Source: Misgurnus anguillicaudatus
Taxonomy: Eukaryota > Chordata > Actinopteri > Cypriniformes > Cobitidae
NCBI RefSeq assembly: GCF_027580225.2
Contig: NC_073339.2
Coordinates: forward strand, 40,414,501 to 40,478,500
Direction of reading: 5' to 3'
DNA length: 64,000 nt
Under the pieces are notes generated by a model. That model was not told where the DNA came from. It did no database searches and saw only the letters and a program-made list of their open reading frames with translations. Positions 1 to 13,500 of this stretch are shown one piece after another (the stretch's first letter is position 1; each line of letters starts with the position of its first letter). A program made the position numbers and the translations under genes.

Positions 1-444
1 CGACACTTTTATCTAGAAAATTGTGTTATCGTGTTGATCTATTTAGCCAAAAATGCGTCCACAAGCATAAAGGCAAATATTATGTAAATTATTATTCTTT
101 ATTAACAAATATTATTACTAATAGGTCTATTTTTTAAAAAACAAACACTGAGACTAGAAGGAAAATAATTTAGTTTATATATTCACAGAGGCTATGTGCT
201 ACAATATACAAAGGCATACAAATATTTAACTATATAAGATTTATTAAAACTGTACAAAAAAAAACTTTACTGTTCTGTAAAAAGTTTAAAATAAAATGTT
301 AATATTAGCCTAACTACTAACGGAGTGAATTCCGCAACGCACTGGCACAACAATTGTATGCAGGGGATTAAAGGGAAAAATACAAACTTTTGATCAGTTA
401 AATAAATGCTTGTAGTTTATATGGTTTTGGACTTATATTGTCTC

Positions 445-2048
445 TTATCCAGCCATCCACAAAGTGAAAGGAACGAAAAAGGTTAGAAGTGCGGTGGACG
501 GCGCTATTCCAAATAAAAACATGGAAAGCATTCCGATGACAATGGTCAGGAGAACGCTCCTCTGATCCCGGATCACTGATTTTAAACATTCGCAGAACTG
601 TGGAGGGAAAAAGATGGGATAGGTAAGTTTGGGAGTATTTAAACAAATGGAAAAAACAATGTCATTTCCAGACTGCTATGTCTTTTCTTCCCAAATCCAC
701 TTGAATCTGTTCCTTTTTGCACGAATTACTAAAGATTCCTGAAGATGACGTTTGGTAAAATGTATGCAGTTTTTGCAAGCCGACGAAAACACTGGCACTC
801 AGGGGCGTAGTTTACGGGGGGTGGGGGAAGGTAACCCCCATTAATCAAAACTAGAAACTCCAACCCGTCAATTTTGTTTACAGTGAAAATATATCTACAG
901 TTCACAATCCAACCAATTACAATATTCATACCAAATTTACAGAACATGATTAATGTTAGCATCATGAATGTACATTTGGTTTTCAAGTATCACAAAAGGT
1001 TTTTCTTTTCTTTTTTAACTTTCTTCAACTTCTTCATTTCTTTTGTATTTTTTTGTTTGTTTGTTTGTTTAAGTAATTTTATTTATCATGATTATATACA
1101 AACAAAATTTAGTCAAACTGGTTGGCTAAGCTAATCGTCTTAAACTTTTTAAAAATAAAAGTTATAGAAAAGTCTTTGTTGCTCTAAAGAATCTTCAACA
1201 TCCACATTTAAGTTAACGTCTGTTGCTTTCATTTTTTTATATCTAAAAAGCGAATTTAAATAAGAAAGCATGCATTTAGTCAAAGCAGTCAACAACAAGC
1301 AAAGTTTACAAAGTCTACAAGTAGATTGTAGCCGGTAAAGAATGAACAACATAGAAGATACTTTTAAATAAACAAGGCATCGCCAATTTAGCACATTTAT
1401 TTTTAAGAGTGTAATGTATCCGTCTCTTGTACATGCAAACTATGTGGTTGTAATAGCAGCATGCATTCAAGGGAAACGTGGTGATGGTTGGCAAGCACTT
1501 CATACCTTGTCTGTTTGTACGCTGACTGCTGTACCATAGCGGCAATATGTGACAAAATGTTCGCAGTTATTCCATAGTAGACTATACGGAATATGACCGA
1601 TAAGTTTTTCGGCTCTTCTCGCCACCTCCTCGCCAGCCAGCGGCTGTTTACTCATTGTAGCATCCATCGTGTTGAGTAAAATATCCGATCCGTATGCGAA
1701 ATCCTCCACCGTGTCGACGCGTATCGATGCATTTTTGTATATCACACCGAGAAGCAACCTCTTGTTCGTCACTACTTTTTGAATTCGAGATGTATTCCTC
1801 GTCACAACCGGCAGTATGTCAGGCATGAGGTGTGCGACTTTGTTGTCCCCGAGGTATATGCCGAAATGGGTAAACAAAGTACGGGGAACCTCCAATAGAT
1901 CCCCGCGTCGGAAAGGCACGCTCTCCTGTCGACGCATTACGCATCTTTCTTTTTTAGGTAGTGGTGTGGTGAAAAAGTTAAAATGTGCCAGAAGAAAGGT
2001 TTTCTCCAACAGTAAAGCAAGGGAATCTAACATTTTGTAGAGTACCAC
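445..2048 (-). CDS. lrat: lecithin retinol acyltransferase (LRAT), complete
   Basis: Transfers an acyl group from phosphatidylcholine to all-trans-retinol, making retinyl esters at the ER membrane (vitamin A storage and visual cycle). Two coding exons: 1506-2048 and 445-597. The donor is GTATG and the acceptor follows a pyrimidine tract; the join gives QTDK|FCECLK. The product is 231 aa, against 230 in human. The NlpC/P60-type catalytic residues are present: His61 in THFGIYLGD, His73 in VAHLMPD and Cys162 in NNCEHF. A hydrophobic C-terminal segment ([19 protein letters not shown]) is the expected membrane anchor. An in-frame Met at 2033 is an alternative start; the upstream Met is preferred because human also has a few residues before the matching Met. 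A possible polyadenylation signal (AATAAA on the minus strand) is at 240-245. Fish have more than one lrat copy; position next to the fibrinogen genes suggests the orthologue of human LRAT. Confidence 0.95.
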
Positions 2049-4554
2049 CTTCTTGGGTTACTCTTCACCGCATGTTTTTTATTCTATAGGCGCGTGATGA
2101 CATCACAGCGTAAGTGAAGAGACGATTGGACGCTGTTGAGGCGCTGAAAAAGATATCATTGAAAACACTTTTGGGGTAGACCGTTTCCAAAAAATCGATT
2201 ATAATTCATCCAGACAACTGAAGCTGCAAGCGAAATGGAAATGCGTTTAATTTTTACCGAAAAAGATTAGAAAGAAAACGCGCTTTTGCGAAAATTTGGA
2301 CTGATTTGCGCTTTAAATTCAAGTGTATTTGCAGTTTTTTCAGATTTTTTTATTGTTACAAAGCATCCGTGCAAAAACATCCTTTAAAACGAACAAACTG
2401 TTAGCATTTTTAGTCACCGTGAATTTCTTTTTCACATTTCTCTACAACAAACTTTGTTTTAAAATAATTTCAGCCTTAGGTGTGGTATATTGTTAATTTA
2501 CACTTAAAATAAAGTTAAATTTACACTTTTAGAATATAATTTACTACAGAAATATTATTTATATTTTGATTATTTTATATTTTTATAGGCCTATTCCCCT
2601 ACATTCTGAATTGCAAATCTGTCCTCTGTTGTGCATTAACTCCGAATTGCCTTGCGCGCTGGTATTTCCTTCTGCGAATCTAGTTTATTTATTTATACGA
2701 CTATTTCTCGAAAACTAAAAATGAACTTGTTCCAGTCTCTGGACTTTCTCTTGTGTAGGTAAGCGGATCGATGTGGAAAAAGTGAGAGCAGCGAGTTTGG
2801 CCGTCGGTGGTTTAAATTTGCGAGCTGGTTTTGGCCATGTGGCAATAATTAAAGTCCTCAATACATCCAGTCAGACCGCACCAAACAAGAGCTCCTTTTA
2901 ACCAACAGAGCAGACCGCGGGGAGTGTAGACACAGCGCATATCAACACTTCATTACATCGACCCATCAAATCTCCAATGCATTTTACCCTCTGGCCAAAA
3001 ACAAAGAGGTTGGATTCCCCGCGAGCTTACAGCCAACAGCACATAATGGTCTTAAAACGTTAATCAACTGAATGAAAACAACTGATTGTCTTGCAAATAG
3101 TTCAATCCTATAGAATCCTTAATGCAAAGTTTATAAAAGAAACATTGCGCTTAAGAGGACAATAACAAGTGTTAGTAAACGATTTGGGTTACACTCTATT
3201 TTAAAGTCACCTTTACAGTATGAGCACTAATATTTACATAGGCTACATTCTTTAGCGTTTGATTGTATTTATGCTTAGGTGCAATTATGCGTAGTTTACT
3301 GCTAACAAATGTAGGCTACTGTAAAAGTAAAGTGTTACCCAAAACAGTATGGGCTAAAAGATAAAGAATCAAGCAATCTTTACAATCCCTTTAGTTTCTC
3401 ATAGGGAGCAATGACGGAAGGAACGTGAAACCCGTGGCGCAGTGGTAACAAAGGTGGCCCTGGTGAGGGCACAACAGTATGTTGAGTGATTGGTGATTAT
3501 TCGGTACTCTCGCGCGACCGACGCAGCAAAGGAGCGCTGAAAGATATCGGGTGATGAATGACAAGACATTTGTCTTTTTCTTTCCCCGTTTGTCCCCCAG
3601 CATCTCAGCGCATGTCTATACGTGACAGCTGAATGCGTTTGTGATAAATGCGCAAGGTTTGACGTGAGTGATTTCATTTTGCGCGAGCGTGCGTGCGCGC
3701 GCTTATTGTGAACGATGCCGTTGCATTGAGATGGAGCCAAGACGCTGCGAACAATGAATAACTGCTGGATCTGGACAAATGGATTCCTCAAGTCTTGCTT
3801 TCTATTTCTCGGAGGTCAGACTGTGACTACATGCTAATGTAGATCAGAATAACAAGATTTTGCATAAATCAATGATCAAAAGACTGTGTGACATCACAGC
3901 AAATTAAACTGCACATCTAAGTTTGGTTGATTCATTATTTTTACCACCCAATTTTTGGTGCTTGTGGTAGTTATGCAATGTGCAGTGCAAGCAAGGTGTA
4001 CATTTTTATCTGGGTCAAACCCATGACCTTTGCGTTGCTAGCTCAGAAGATGGCATTGGGCCTTTCCTGCAGCATGAAAGCAAATTCATCTAGTTTACAA
4101 TAAACACATGTATACAAACTTAATCAACAGTCAAGGAAAAAACCTTTTGCTCTCCGGCTTCCTGTGTCGATAGGGGTCAGAGGTAACGAGAGGACGTTGT
4201 GGCTGCAAACTTCAAGGGTTTATTGTTTTGCCGTCACCTTTAAGATGTGGCCAACTCAACACAACTAAATGTAGGACGCCATTATCTAATGTACTCGATA
4301 CATATCAAAGTAATGGCATGTTTAACAACAACCCACCAAAACTTGAAGCTGTACTTCAGTTGGCTCTTTATTTGTTGTTTTATTGTATTAATGCGAAAAT
4401 AATACAAATTATTCTTATTTAATAACAGAAATAATAGGAAAAATTACTAAATAAAAATATAGATGGAATAAAAATTTTAATTATGTGCAATAATTTTTAT
4501 ACTTTGTGAATTAAATTTTTTAGTAAAATGTGAAAACACTACATCCGTCTTTTT
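2049..4554. other. spacer between lrat and the AtuA-family gene
   Basis: No coding exon was recognised. It holds the lrat upstream region and the presumed 3' UTR of the AtuA-family gene, with TTTATT (AATAAA on the minus strand) at 4367-4372 and 4379-4384. A stretch near 4010-4050 resembles the tRNA-like head of the cyprinid SINE seen at 63.4 kb. Open frames here, such as 3391-3791 minus, have no recognisable domain. Confidence 0.6.
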
Positions 4555-7500
4555 TTAATCGACCAATGATTTTAGATCAGGTAGACCACTCAGTTTGTAG
4601 TCAAGCAACATCTGTCCGTATGCCTTTCCCTGCAGAAAAAAAGACAATAATATTAAACTATAAATAACGTGTAAAAGAAGACATTGTTTACATTAAAGGA
4701 GTCATATGATGCAATTTTATGTTTTCCTTTGTCTTGGGAGTGTTAAAAGCTGATTGCGCGTACAGAGGATCTGTAAAGTCGCAAAAATTAAAGTCTCAAA
4801 TGCAAAAGAGAGTATTTCTAAAATTAAAGGCTCCTCCACGGCTTCCTTAGGGGTTGTTCACATTTCGCTTCTAAAACCGTGCGGAAAACGCGACCGTCTG
4901 TTGGTTCTTGTCACATGACCTGTGGTGTGCTTGCGGCATTCTGAAAAGTTGAAATGTTTTTAACTCAATGCGGTGCGGACACGTCTGCAAAAAAACTAGC
5001 CTGTCGCGACCGCAACGCTTCCATTATGAGCGCGCATACCGCATGCCTACATTTGAAATAATGAACTTGAGCGCGCAAAAGATGGGAAATGTGAATCGCC
5101 CCTAAAACTATTGATGGGCGATTTCGAAGCACGCTTCTTGAGGCTTCGAAACATTTACGAATCTTTTGTTTCGAATCATTGGTTCGGAGCTTGTTTCAAA
5201 CTGGCCAAATTCACGTGATTTTAGCCAAAGAGGCTTCATTACGTCATAACTGTTTCGAAACGTTTCAAAAATTCGACTATTCACCACTAGGGGGAGTTGA
5301 TCACAAATGTAGGTGAACTCGGGTCAGTTTTATTATAAAAGTTCATAAAACATTCATCCTTCTGACCTACCATTTTGTCTACTTTTTCTTTATAGACAAA
5401 TTTAATGACAAAAATGTGCATAATTAAATAATGATTTGCCATAAATATAATTAAAAGTGTATTCTGTGTTTTAAGTTTTGTCTTAATTAAATAAAATAAT
5501 TAATTTTTCTTAACATATTTTTAGAACAATCTTGCTATTATTTTGTAAAAAGTGTCAAATGTTTGGACAGATCTCGCTGCTTTTACACTATTTTAACCAG
5601 CAGGTTTCGCCAACGTGTATGGTGTTTCGAACGTTTCGAAAAACTGAATCAATTTGCGAAGCAATTGGTTCAATTGATTCAAAGCTTCGAAAAGCTTTGT
5701 TTCTCCCATCACTACCTAAAACACCTCATTCAGAAACGCGATCGTCGGTTGGTTCTTGTCACACTTTGAAAAGTTGAAATGTTTTTTACTCGATGCGGAC
5801 GCACCTGGAAAAACCGAGCGTGTCGCATCGTGACCGCATCGCTTCCGTTATGAGCGCGCATACCGCACGCCTACATTTGAAATAATGAACGTGATCGTGC
5901 AAAAGACGCAAAATGTGAATCGCCCCTAAAACACCTCATTCAAACACGCCCCTACATATCAATGTCACCGCATGGAAAGATTTGCATATCACCGGCCAAA
6001 TGTATACGCAAAAAAAGAAGGCTTAACACTTTTTTACTCTCTGTAGTATTGTTGCCACCATGTCATGGAGACCCTGTGCTTTTGGAGCTGATATTCCAAA
6101 TATGGTAAGGGGCGTAACATTTCCATCACATGCTTGAGGTATTTTGCCAATCACAATGCATTGGATAGCTGGCCAATCAGAGCACACTGCACTTTACAGA
6201 ACGGTGAGCTTTGTAAAAATCGTCGCGTTTCAAAAAAGGCGGAGCATTGAGGAGCAACAATAATGGTCGGTATGTGGAAAATGTGTTTTTTTAAACCGCG
6301 AAAACATGCACTACACCAAATACACGAAATAATATTATTTTAAGCAACGTCAAATGACCCCTTTAACACTAAAGTGAGTAATTCTGAGTAAATAAGCTAA
6401 AATCCCTTATAGTTGGTACACAGCTACATACACAAGTAATCTCACACCATGTAGAACATTTTTGTGCAGTAAATCGCTAAAACAGGTTTTTATTATCCTC
6501 TCCTTTAGTTAAACTTCAAAAGACCTAAGCTGGTCATCGTCACAGTGTCTACATTCATTTTACGAGCTCGTATGGATGAATACTTGTCACACAGTCAGTG
6601 TGTAAGTGTGTTACCTGAGGGTCGCTGCGTAATGACGCTACCCCTCCCCCTCCGAGCGAGTTTCGAAGAACGAAGTTCAGGCCGTGAATGCCGGGCAGTT
6701 CGTACCTGCGAGTCACCGCACACATGTAAAATACATTTTAATAATTGGGTATACCTTCTGGTTTTCACACATCTGTGCATTAGCTCACACCACTGTCTCA
6801 CAAAGATGGGCGGCTTGACATGTCATTCCTCAGCATGAGGTGGGCCTCATTAGCAACACCAGAGTTCTTTACCCCAACCCATAAACCCAGAGGTTTGCGT
6901 GTCTGCTCTTGCACACACATGCGGGTCTTTAACAAAGCTGTACAGATGTGAGGCCGCTCACTATAAAGGTGTTACAACGTTTGTTGTAAGTTTCTGTACA
7001 GCTTCAGGAATTCAGTGCAAAACTTTTGTTAAAGTCGCAATGTTAAAAGTAAATAAAAATGAGTGTTCAAAACTGTACCTCCTTACTGTACCTCTATTCA
7101 AAACGTTAAGCTTATGACAGTGGTTCTTAAACTGGGGGGCATGCAAGATGGACATTTTACACAATATATTAATTTATCACAAATTCTGTGTAAAAATTCT
7201 GTGTTTGTTTGGGGGGCCAAAAGTTTGAGAATAAACAATGGTTTTAAAAAACATGGTGAAACTATGGTTACAGTAGCAAAACCATGGTTAATTTGTTGTA
7301 GCTATGGTTTAAATATAGTATCCATTAATTTACACTCAAACAATTATTATTAATTTTGTGGTTAATAATAGTGATTTATTATTTGAATTGTCATGGATGA
7401 CATCTCGGATAATGTCTGTTTGAGTTAATTTAACGTCAACCCAATAACTTGCAATTTTATATTTCAAACAGAGGTGGCAGCAGGGAGGCAAAAGGTACAA

Positions 7501-10500
7501 ATTAACAAAATTTATTTTGAAAAGCTGAGGACAATAAAAAACATGAGAAAAATGTGCTTTTTAACAATATTGCACTGATCGAAAAATCAAATAGCTTTGC
7601 TGTTATATATCTTTCCCGAGTAGTCAGCAAGTACATTTCAAACTATATAAGCAAATATCTCTTACCGTACGACTGAAGGAAGCTCAGTCTGATCCTTTTT
7701 GATCAGGTGTTGAAAATACTTTTCCACCACTTCAGCGGTTAACATTTTTCTCAGATAAGGAAAATACAGTGGGTGTCTCGCAATAACCCCTACAACAAAA
7801 AATATAACTATATTAATACAGGGTTTCCACACATTGGTTAACTTCAAATTCAAGGACCTTTCAAGGACTTTTCAGGTCCAATACCCTCAAATTCAAGGAC
7901 TAAATGTGGGGGAACATTTCAAGTGAGAGCAAGGTTACATTGAGTTACCTTTTAAGATACATTGTTAAAGTTACCCTTCCAGGGAACTCGCGCTGCATCA
8001 CTGCAGTGACACTTTGGGGACGCTTCCAGGGGTAAGTGCGTCTGAATGTGTACATCAAATTTAACCAATGGTGAGGCTTAACGACAAAGACCGGGTGATG
8101 CGGGTGACAGGAAGTATATCGCTATCTGAAATATTGGCAAAGATGGCATTACAGGGACGCAGGAAGTATGGCAAGGGAGACGCAGCGTCTCGTTCCCTTC
8201 TCAGGGAACCAGCAATTGCATACGCAACACAAGTATGAATCAACATTCACATACAGAAGATATAAACATTTAAAGTGTTAAAACAGTTTAGCACGTATGC
8301 TTAAAAAGTCTAGATTTTTTATGATATTATCCTACACTACACAGGGAATAATATGGATTTTTTTTCAGAAAACTTCTTGCATAAAATAGATTCAAGCACT
8401 TTCAATGACCTGTATTTATATTTTCAAAAACTTCCCAGGGCCTTGAATCCTTGAATTTCCCCCCCCCCAAATTCACAAACTTTCAAGGATTTCAATATTA
8501 AATAATTTTAATATTGAATACACAGATAGACTGTACTAAATGATCATATTTGCAAGCAACTCTAGTAAATAAAAACAAAACCTGGTACTACCACGATTCC
8601 ATAAGCTGCTAATGTCATGGTTTTTGAGGCATGGTATCATGGTAGTAACATGTTTTCTTGACACTTTTAGTTGGTATAAATACTAATAGTGCATGAATTA
8701 ATGCATGAATTAAAAACTCAAGAAAGTCACATTACCCTAATTCACCCTACAAACCCTATCTTATATTTTCACGTTTGCTCTTGAATCTTAAAAAAAACAC
8801 ATTACTGCAAGTCATAAATAAAAGCCTGTACTGTAAGCAGGCAGGTAGGCAAACATCCCATTGGTTACATTTACGAGCAATTGTTGACCTAAGAGTTCAA
8901 CATGAGAAAAGCTAACAAGATTTCCAAAAATAAAGTCAAAATGCAGTGGAAAAATATCACAGACTCGCAGTCTGCTGTGGATGACACATAACCTCAAACC
9001 TGAAATGAAGTTTAGACTAGAGCCCGTTTCCACATCACACTCTTGCCATTTGGGCTGCAGACAGTTAGCTGCGATTCATGGTTTGTGGCCAGGGAACATG
9101 GTTTGACCTGACAAGTTCCCAGCAAACATTGCCAGGATGACTGTGGTGTGACATTAACATGCAGCAAGCCAGTTGGTTCACTGGCAAAATATTACCCAAC
9201 GTGTGTAAAAGTGCATGGGGAGACACTTACCAATGTTTGAGGAGTCACCTTTGTCTCCGCTGCGCGTGTATGCTAACTCCTCCAGTCTGAAAGCATGAGG
9301 GCCAGAGGGCAAATCTAAAAGAGAGACATTTTGTAATTAAAGCTGCAATCTTTAACTGTTTTAGTAAAAAATAAACAAAAATCAGTTGTTGAGTAAATAC
9401 ATAACAAATCTGTCTCCACGATTCGTAAGTTTATATTAATGACTTATAATTTCCTAAAAGCCCTTCTGGACACTTTTAGCTGGTATTAACTGGTCAGACT
9501 GGAACCTAGACTAAGCTAATTGGCACTCCTTAGCTGGTTTAAGCTGGCCCTCCCAGTCTGGCAAAGCTGGTCTTCCGGCCTGGTCAAGCTGTTGGAGCAG
9601 CTTGTCTCCCAGGCTGACCAGTTAAAGGGACATTCCACTTTTTTTGAAAATATGCTCATTTTCCAGCTCCCCTAGATTTAAACATCTGATTCTTACCGTT
9701 TTAGCATAGCTTAGCACAATCCATTGAATCTGATTAGACCATTAGCATCGCGCAAAAAAATAACCAAAGAGTTTCGCTATTTTTCCTATTTAAAACTTGA
9801 CTCTTCTGTAGTTACATCGTGTACTAAGGCCGACGGAAAATTAAAAGTTGCGATTTTCTAGGCAGATATGGCTAGGAACTAAACTCTCATTTTTGCGTAA
9901 TAATCAAGGACTTTACTGCTGTAACAATTGAAAGTAACCAAGTAACCAAGTCCTTGATTATTACGCCAGAATGAGAGTATAGTCCTAGCCATATCTGCCT
10001 TGAAAACTTTTAATTTTCCGTCGGTCTTAGTACACGATGTAATTACAGAAGAGTCAAGTTTTAAATAGGAAAAATAGCAAAACTCTTTGGTTATTTTTAG
10101 CGCGATGCTAATGGTCTAATCAGATTCAATGGCTTGTGCTAAGCTATGCTAAAAGTGCTAACGCCAGACCTGGAGATCAGCTGAATGGATTCCAAAACGG
10201 TAAGAATCAAATGATTAACTCTAGGGGAGCTGGAAAATGAGCATATTTTCAAAAAAAGTGAAGTGTCCCTTTAAGACTAGCTTGACTAGCTAAAAAGTGG
10301 CCGAAACCCCTCTGAAACCAGCTAAAACCAGCCAACAAGCTTCAGCTTGTTTTTTCAGTAGGGCAATCCCTATACTCAACAAACCGAACATTTTGAGTTT
10401 TCATTCATTTACGATTTTTACATTTATGCATTTGGCAGACGCTTTTATCCAAAGAGACGGCTAGTTCAGACTAGCATCGACTAACCCCCCAGTCACATTA

Positions 10501-13500
10501 GCTACAAGAGACAGAGACAGTGCGACAAGCTACCATTCATTTTCAATGGGAGTGGCCGTTTGCCAGCGACAAGTGACGAACTCGCCGCTGCGCGAGCAAG
10601 GTGGGGCCAAAATAGACAAGCAGGCTATTTTATGCAAATGCTGAGCAATGCGACAAAGCGACTGCCAATCGGAGTGAAGGAGCAGCGTGACGTAGGTCTG
10701 TGGCCGAGCCGGAGAAAATAAATCAAGATGGCGGAAAATGCGTATTTCTGTATGTATCTGATAAGTTTAGCATTTTATCTCATATATTTTGTTACTTTTA
10801 TCGAGAAATAAATACTTTTAAATACAAAAACACCGTTCTTGTAACTTAACAAAACATCTAAAGTGACTTTTGATACCGCTTTTAAATACTAGCCAAGGAA
10901 CGCCCATCAAGCGAGTGCGTGTCGCTCGGTGTCGCTCACTTTTGTAGCTAATGTGACTGTAGGGTGACAGTAGCAGAGCGACAAAATCTCATTGATTTCG
11001 ACAAGAGCGACAGTGACCGTCCAGTCGCGCAACAAAATTGAGGAATGTTTAACTTCATGCAAATTATGAGCGACTTTGGAGAGCGACTACCAATGAGAAC
11101 AAAATAGCCGAGTTTACATCATCCTTCTCTTGTCAGTTACTGGAGTGGACGGTACTCATTTGTTTATGACAACCAGATTTAGAATTTAGATGAGTGACAC
11201 ACAACGACAAAGTTGCTTATAATGTGAATGTACCTTTATGCTGCGTACACACCAAACGCGAAGCATCGCGTTCCTTGCTCTAGATTATTCGCACTCTAGA
11301 TTAATGCAATGCTCCAAAACTTACACTTTCTGGATTTTGTTCAATTTAAATGCATATGTATCTCAATTGATAGAGCATTGCCTTTGCAGGGCAACAGTTG
11401 TTGGTACGATCCCAGGGAACATACTGATAAAAAAGAAGTATAACCTGCACTGCGAGTTACGTCTGCAAAATACGTAAGTGTAAATACTGTGTACTTAAAA
11501 CGTTCATTGTGTGTCCCATTCTTTTAACTCTTTACTGCCTTAAAAAGCCCTTGGGCTGCTGTAACGTTAGAGGCCTCTCTTACAATCAGTCCACTGTGAT
11601 GCCCTAATCACCACGGCTCCAAGCCCTCCAAGTGTGTGTGTGTGTGCGCGCAGATTTGAGTCGGAAAGGAAAGAGAAAAAAACATCAAAGAGAAAAACGA
11701 GTCTGTGTTAGTTCTTATTGTGTGCAATTGTGTTTAAGACCTCCTGCGTTTGTGTGCACGGCCTTAAGTGCTTGCGAATGAATGCGAGTGTGTGCGTCAA
11801 ACACTAGAGGCAAAGAAAAGATGTCCCCCATTATTTAAAGGATTTAGCTGCTTGTTTAGTGCGACTGAGAAGTGGCACACAGACAAATAGACTTACACGG
11901 ACGTTGCCAAAACAGTAAAAGAAGGTTGTGGCTTTCAGAGATGCTTAAGCAAAGGATTCTGGGAAAACAAGCAACACTGGATTTTGGTGGTGGGGATCTT
12001 ATAAAACCTTCTCTTGGTGAAACAATCCCGTTGGCTCCTAAAACGAGACTTAATTAAATCTCGCTTCCTTTATAGGCAGAATATTTCATCCAGCTTCGCA
12101 TTTAAGTAGGTCAAGTCGGACGTCTTCATGCAGGAAAAGATTTTTTGACACACAATAAAATCTGTCATTTATAAGACTTCGCCACGTATTAAAAAAAAGT
12201 TTTGATGTACAATGAAGTCTGTAATTAATAAGGGCTAGGCACACCATGAATCAAACTTGCGATGATGCACAATAAAGTCTGTCGTGAATAAGGGTTAGCC
12301 ACATGTGCTGGGAAGTATGCAAAACATCACAAACTTCCAGAGAGAGAGGCTGTGAAGGCCACAAGTGTTATTTGTGCCACAAAAAAACAACAACATTTAA
12401 TTGGCTTTTAAATTCTGCTGACGTCTGTATTTTTTATTTAAGAGATATAACGGTACACTAGTGTACATTGCAAGTTTCTTTGAGTCAACAGTTTTAAAGT
12501 ACATTAAAGAGCACCTATTGTCTGAATCAGGTTTATACATTTCCTTTGGTGTGTAAGTGTGTATTAATACATGTTAACGATATGCAAACGGTACAAACCC
12601 CAAAGTAAACGATGACGCGAGTTATCGTCTCCAACGTAAATCTCTTTTCTTGGACTACAACAAACACACGGATTGTAGGCAACGGTTTAATTCCCGAGAT
12701 TTTTTGATGTAGACAAGACCGACATTATCATAATTCCTCCCGCTTCTGACTCACAGCCTGCAAGTTAACTCCTGTTAGCAACCTAATCTTTCAAACATGG
12801 TAAGGAGCGTCACATTTCCGTTAGCAGTATTAAGGCCAATCACAACGTACAGATTAGCTGGCCAATGGAGCTACAAAAATGTACGGCTTGTAGAAAATAA
12901 TGTGTTTTTTAACCATAAACCACGCAAACACATTGCATTGTACCAAATACACAAAATAACGTTTTTTAGCAATGAAATAGGTGCACTTTAATACTTTTAA
13001 ACTCCAAAAAGAACGAACCAGATAGCGAATGTTACAGAAGAAAAGATGCAAAAAAGACATTGCTTTCATTGGCTTATTCAACAGCTCTTTAGATTTTGTA
13101 CCGAGTGTAACTATGGGGTACCTGCGGGTGTAGGGCTATGTTCCTCTGCTGGGAGGAGGGAGGGGGTGTGGCCTTCTGCTAATGTTGAATCTACCGCTGG
13201 CTCATTTTGCGTCTCCACAAGCTCTCCATTCAGATGAATGTGAACCTACAATCACCAATTAAAATCCATTCATTCACTCATTCATACACATGTAAACTTT
13301 AAATGATCCATTTGCATAATCCACCCAATCCACTTAGTCACTCTTTTAATTTTTAATGCAGGTTTAATTTAGCCAGTGTTTTTAAAAGCTGATGATATAA
13401 AGATCACCATGGTGCTGTTTTATCATATATATAAATAAAATCCAATTTACATAGTATACAAGTTATTGGGTTTGAGTGACAGGGGAACACACGTAGTTAT

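Noticed and set aside
398..646. 82-codon frame over lrat exon 2
   Set aside because: The true frame is a different one, ending MAG-stop at 445 and joining exon 1 in phase.
8061..8246. Small protein frame conserved in two places (also 30263-30457)
   Set aside because: Both lie in copies of the same dispersed repeat, and the similarity continues outside the frame. Kept only as a low-interest note.
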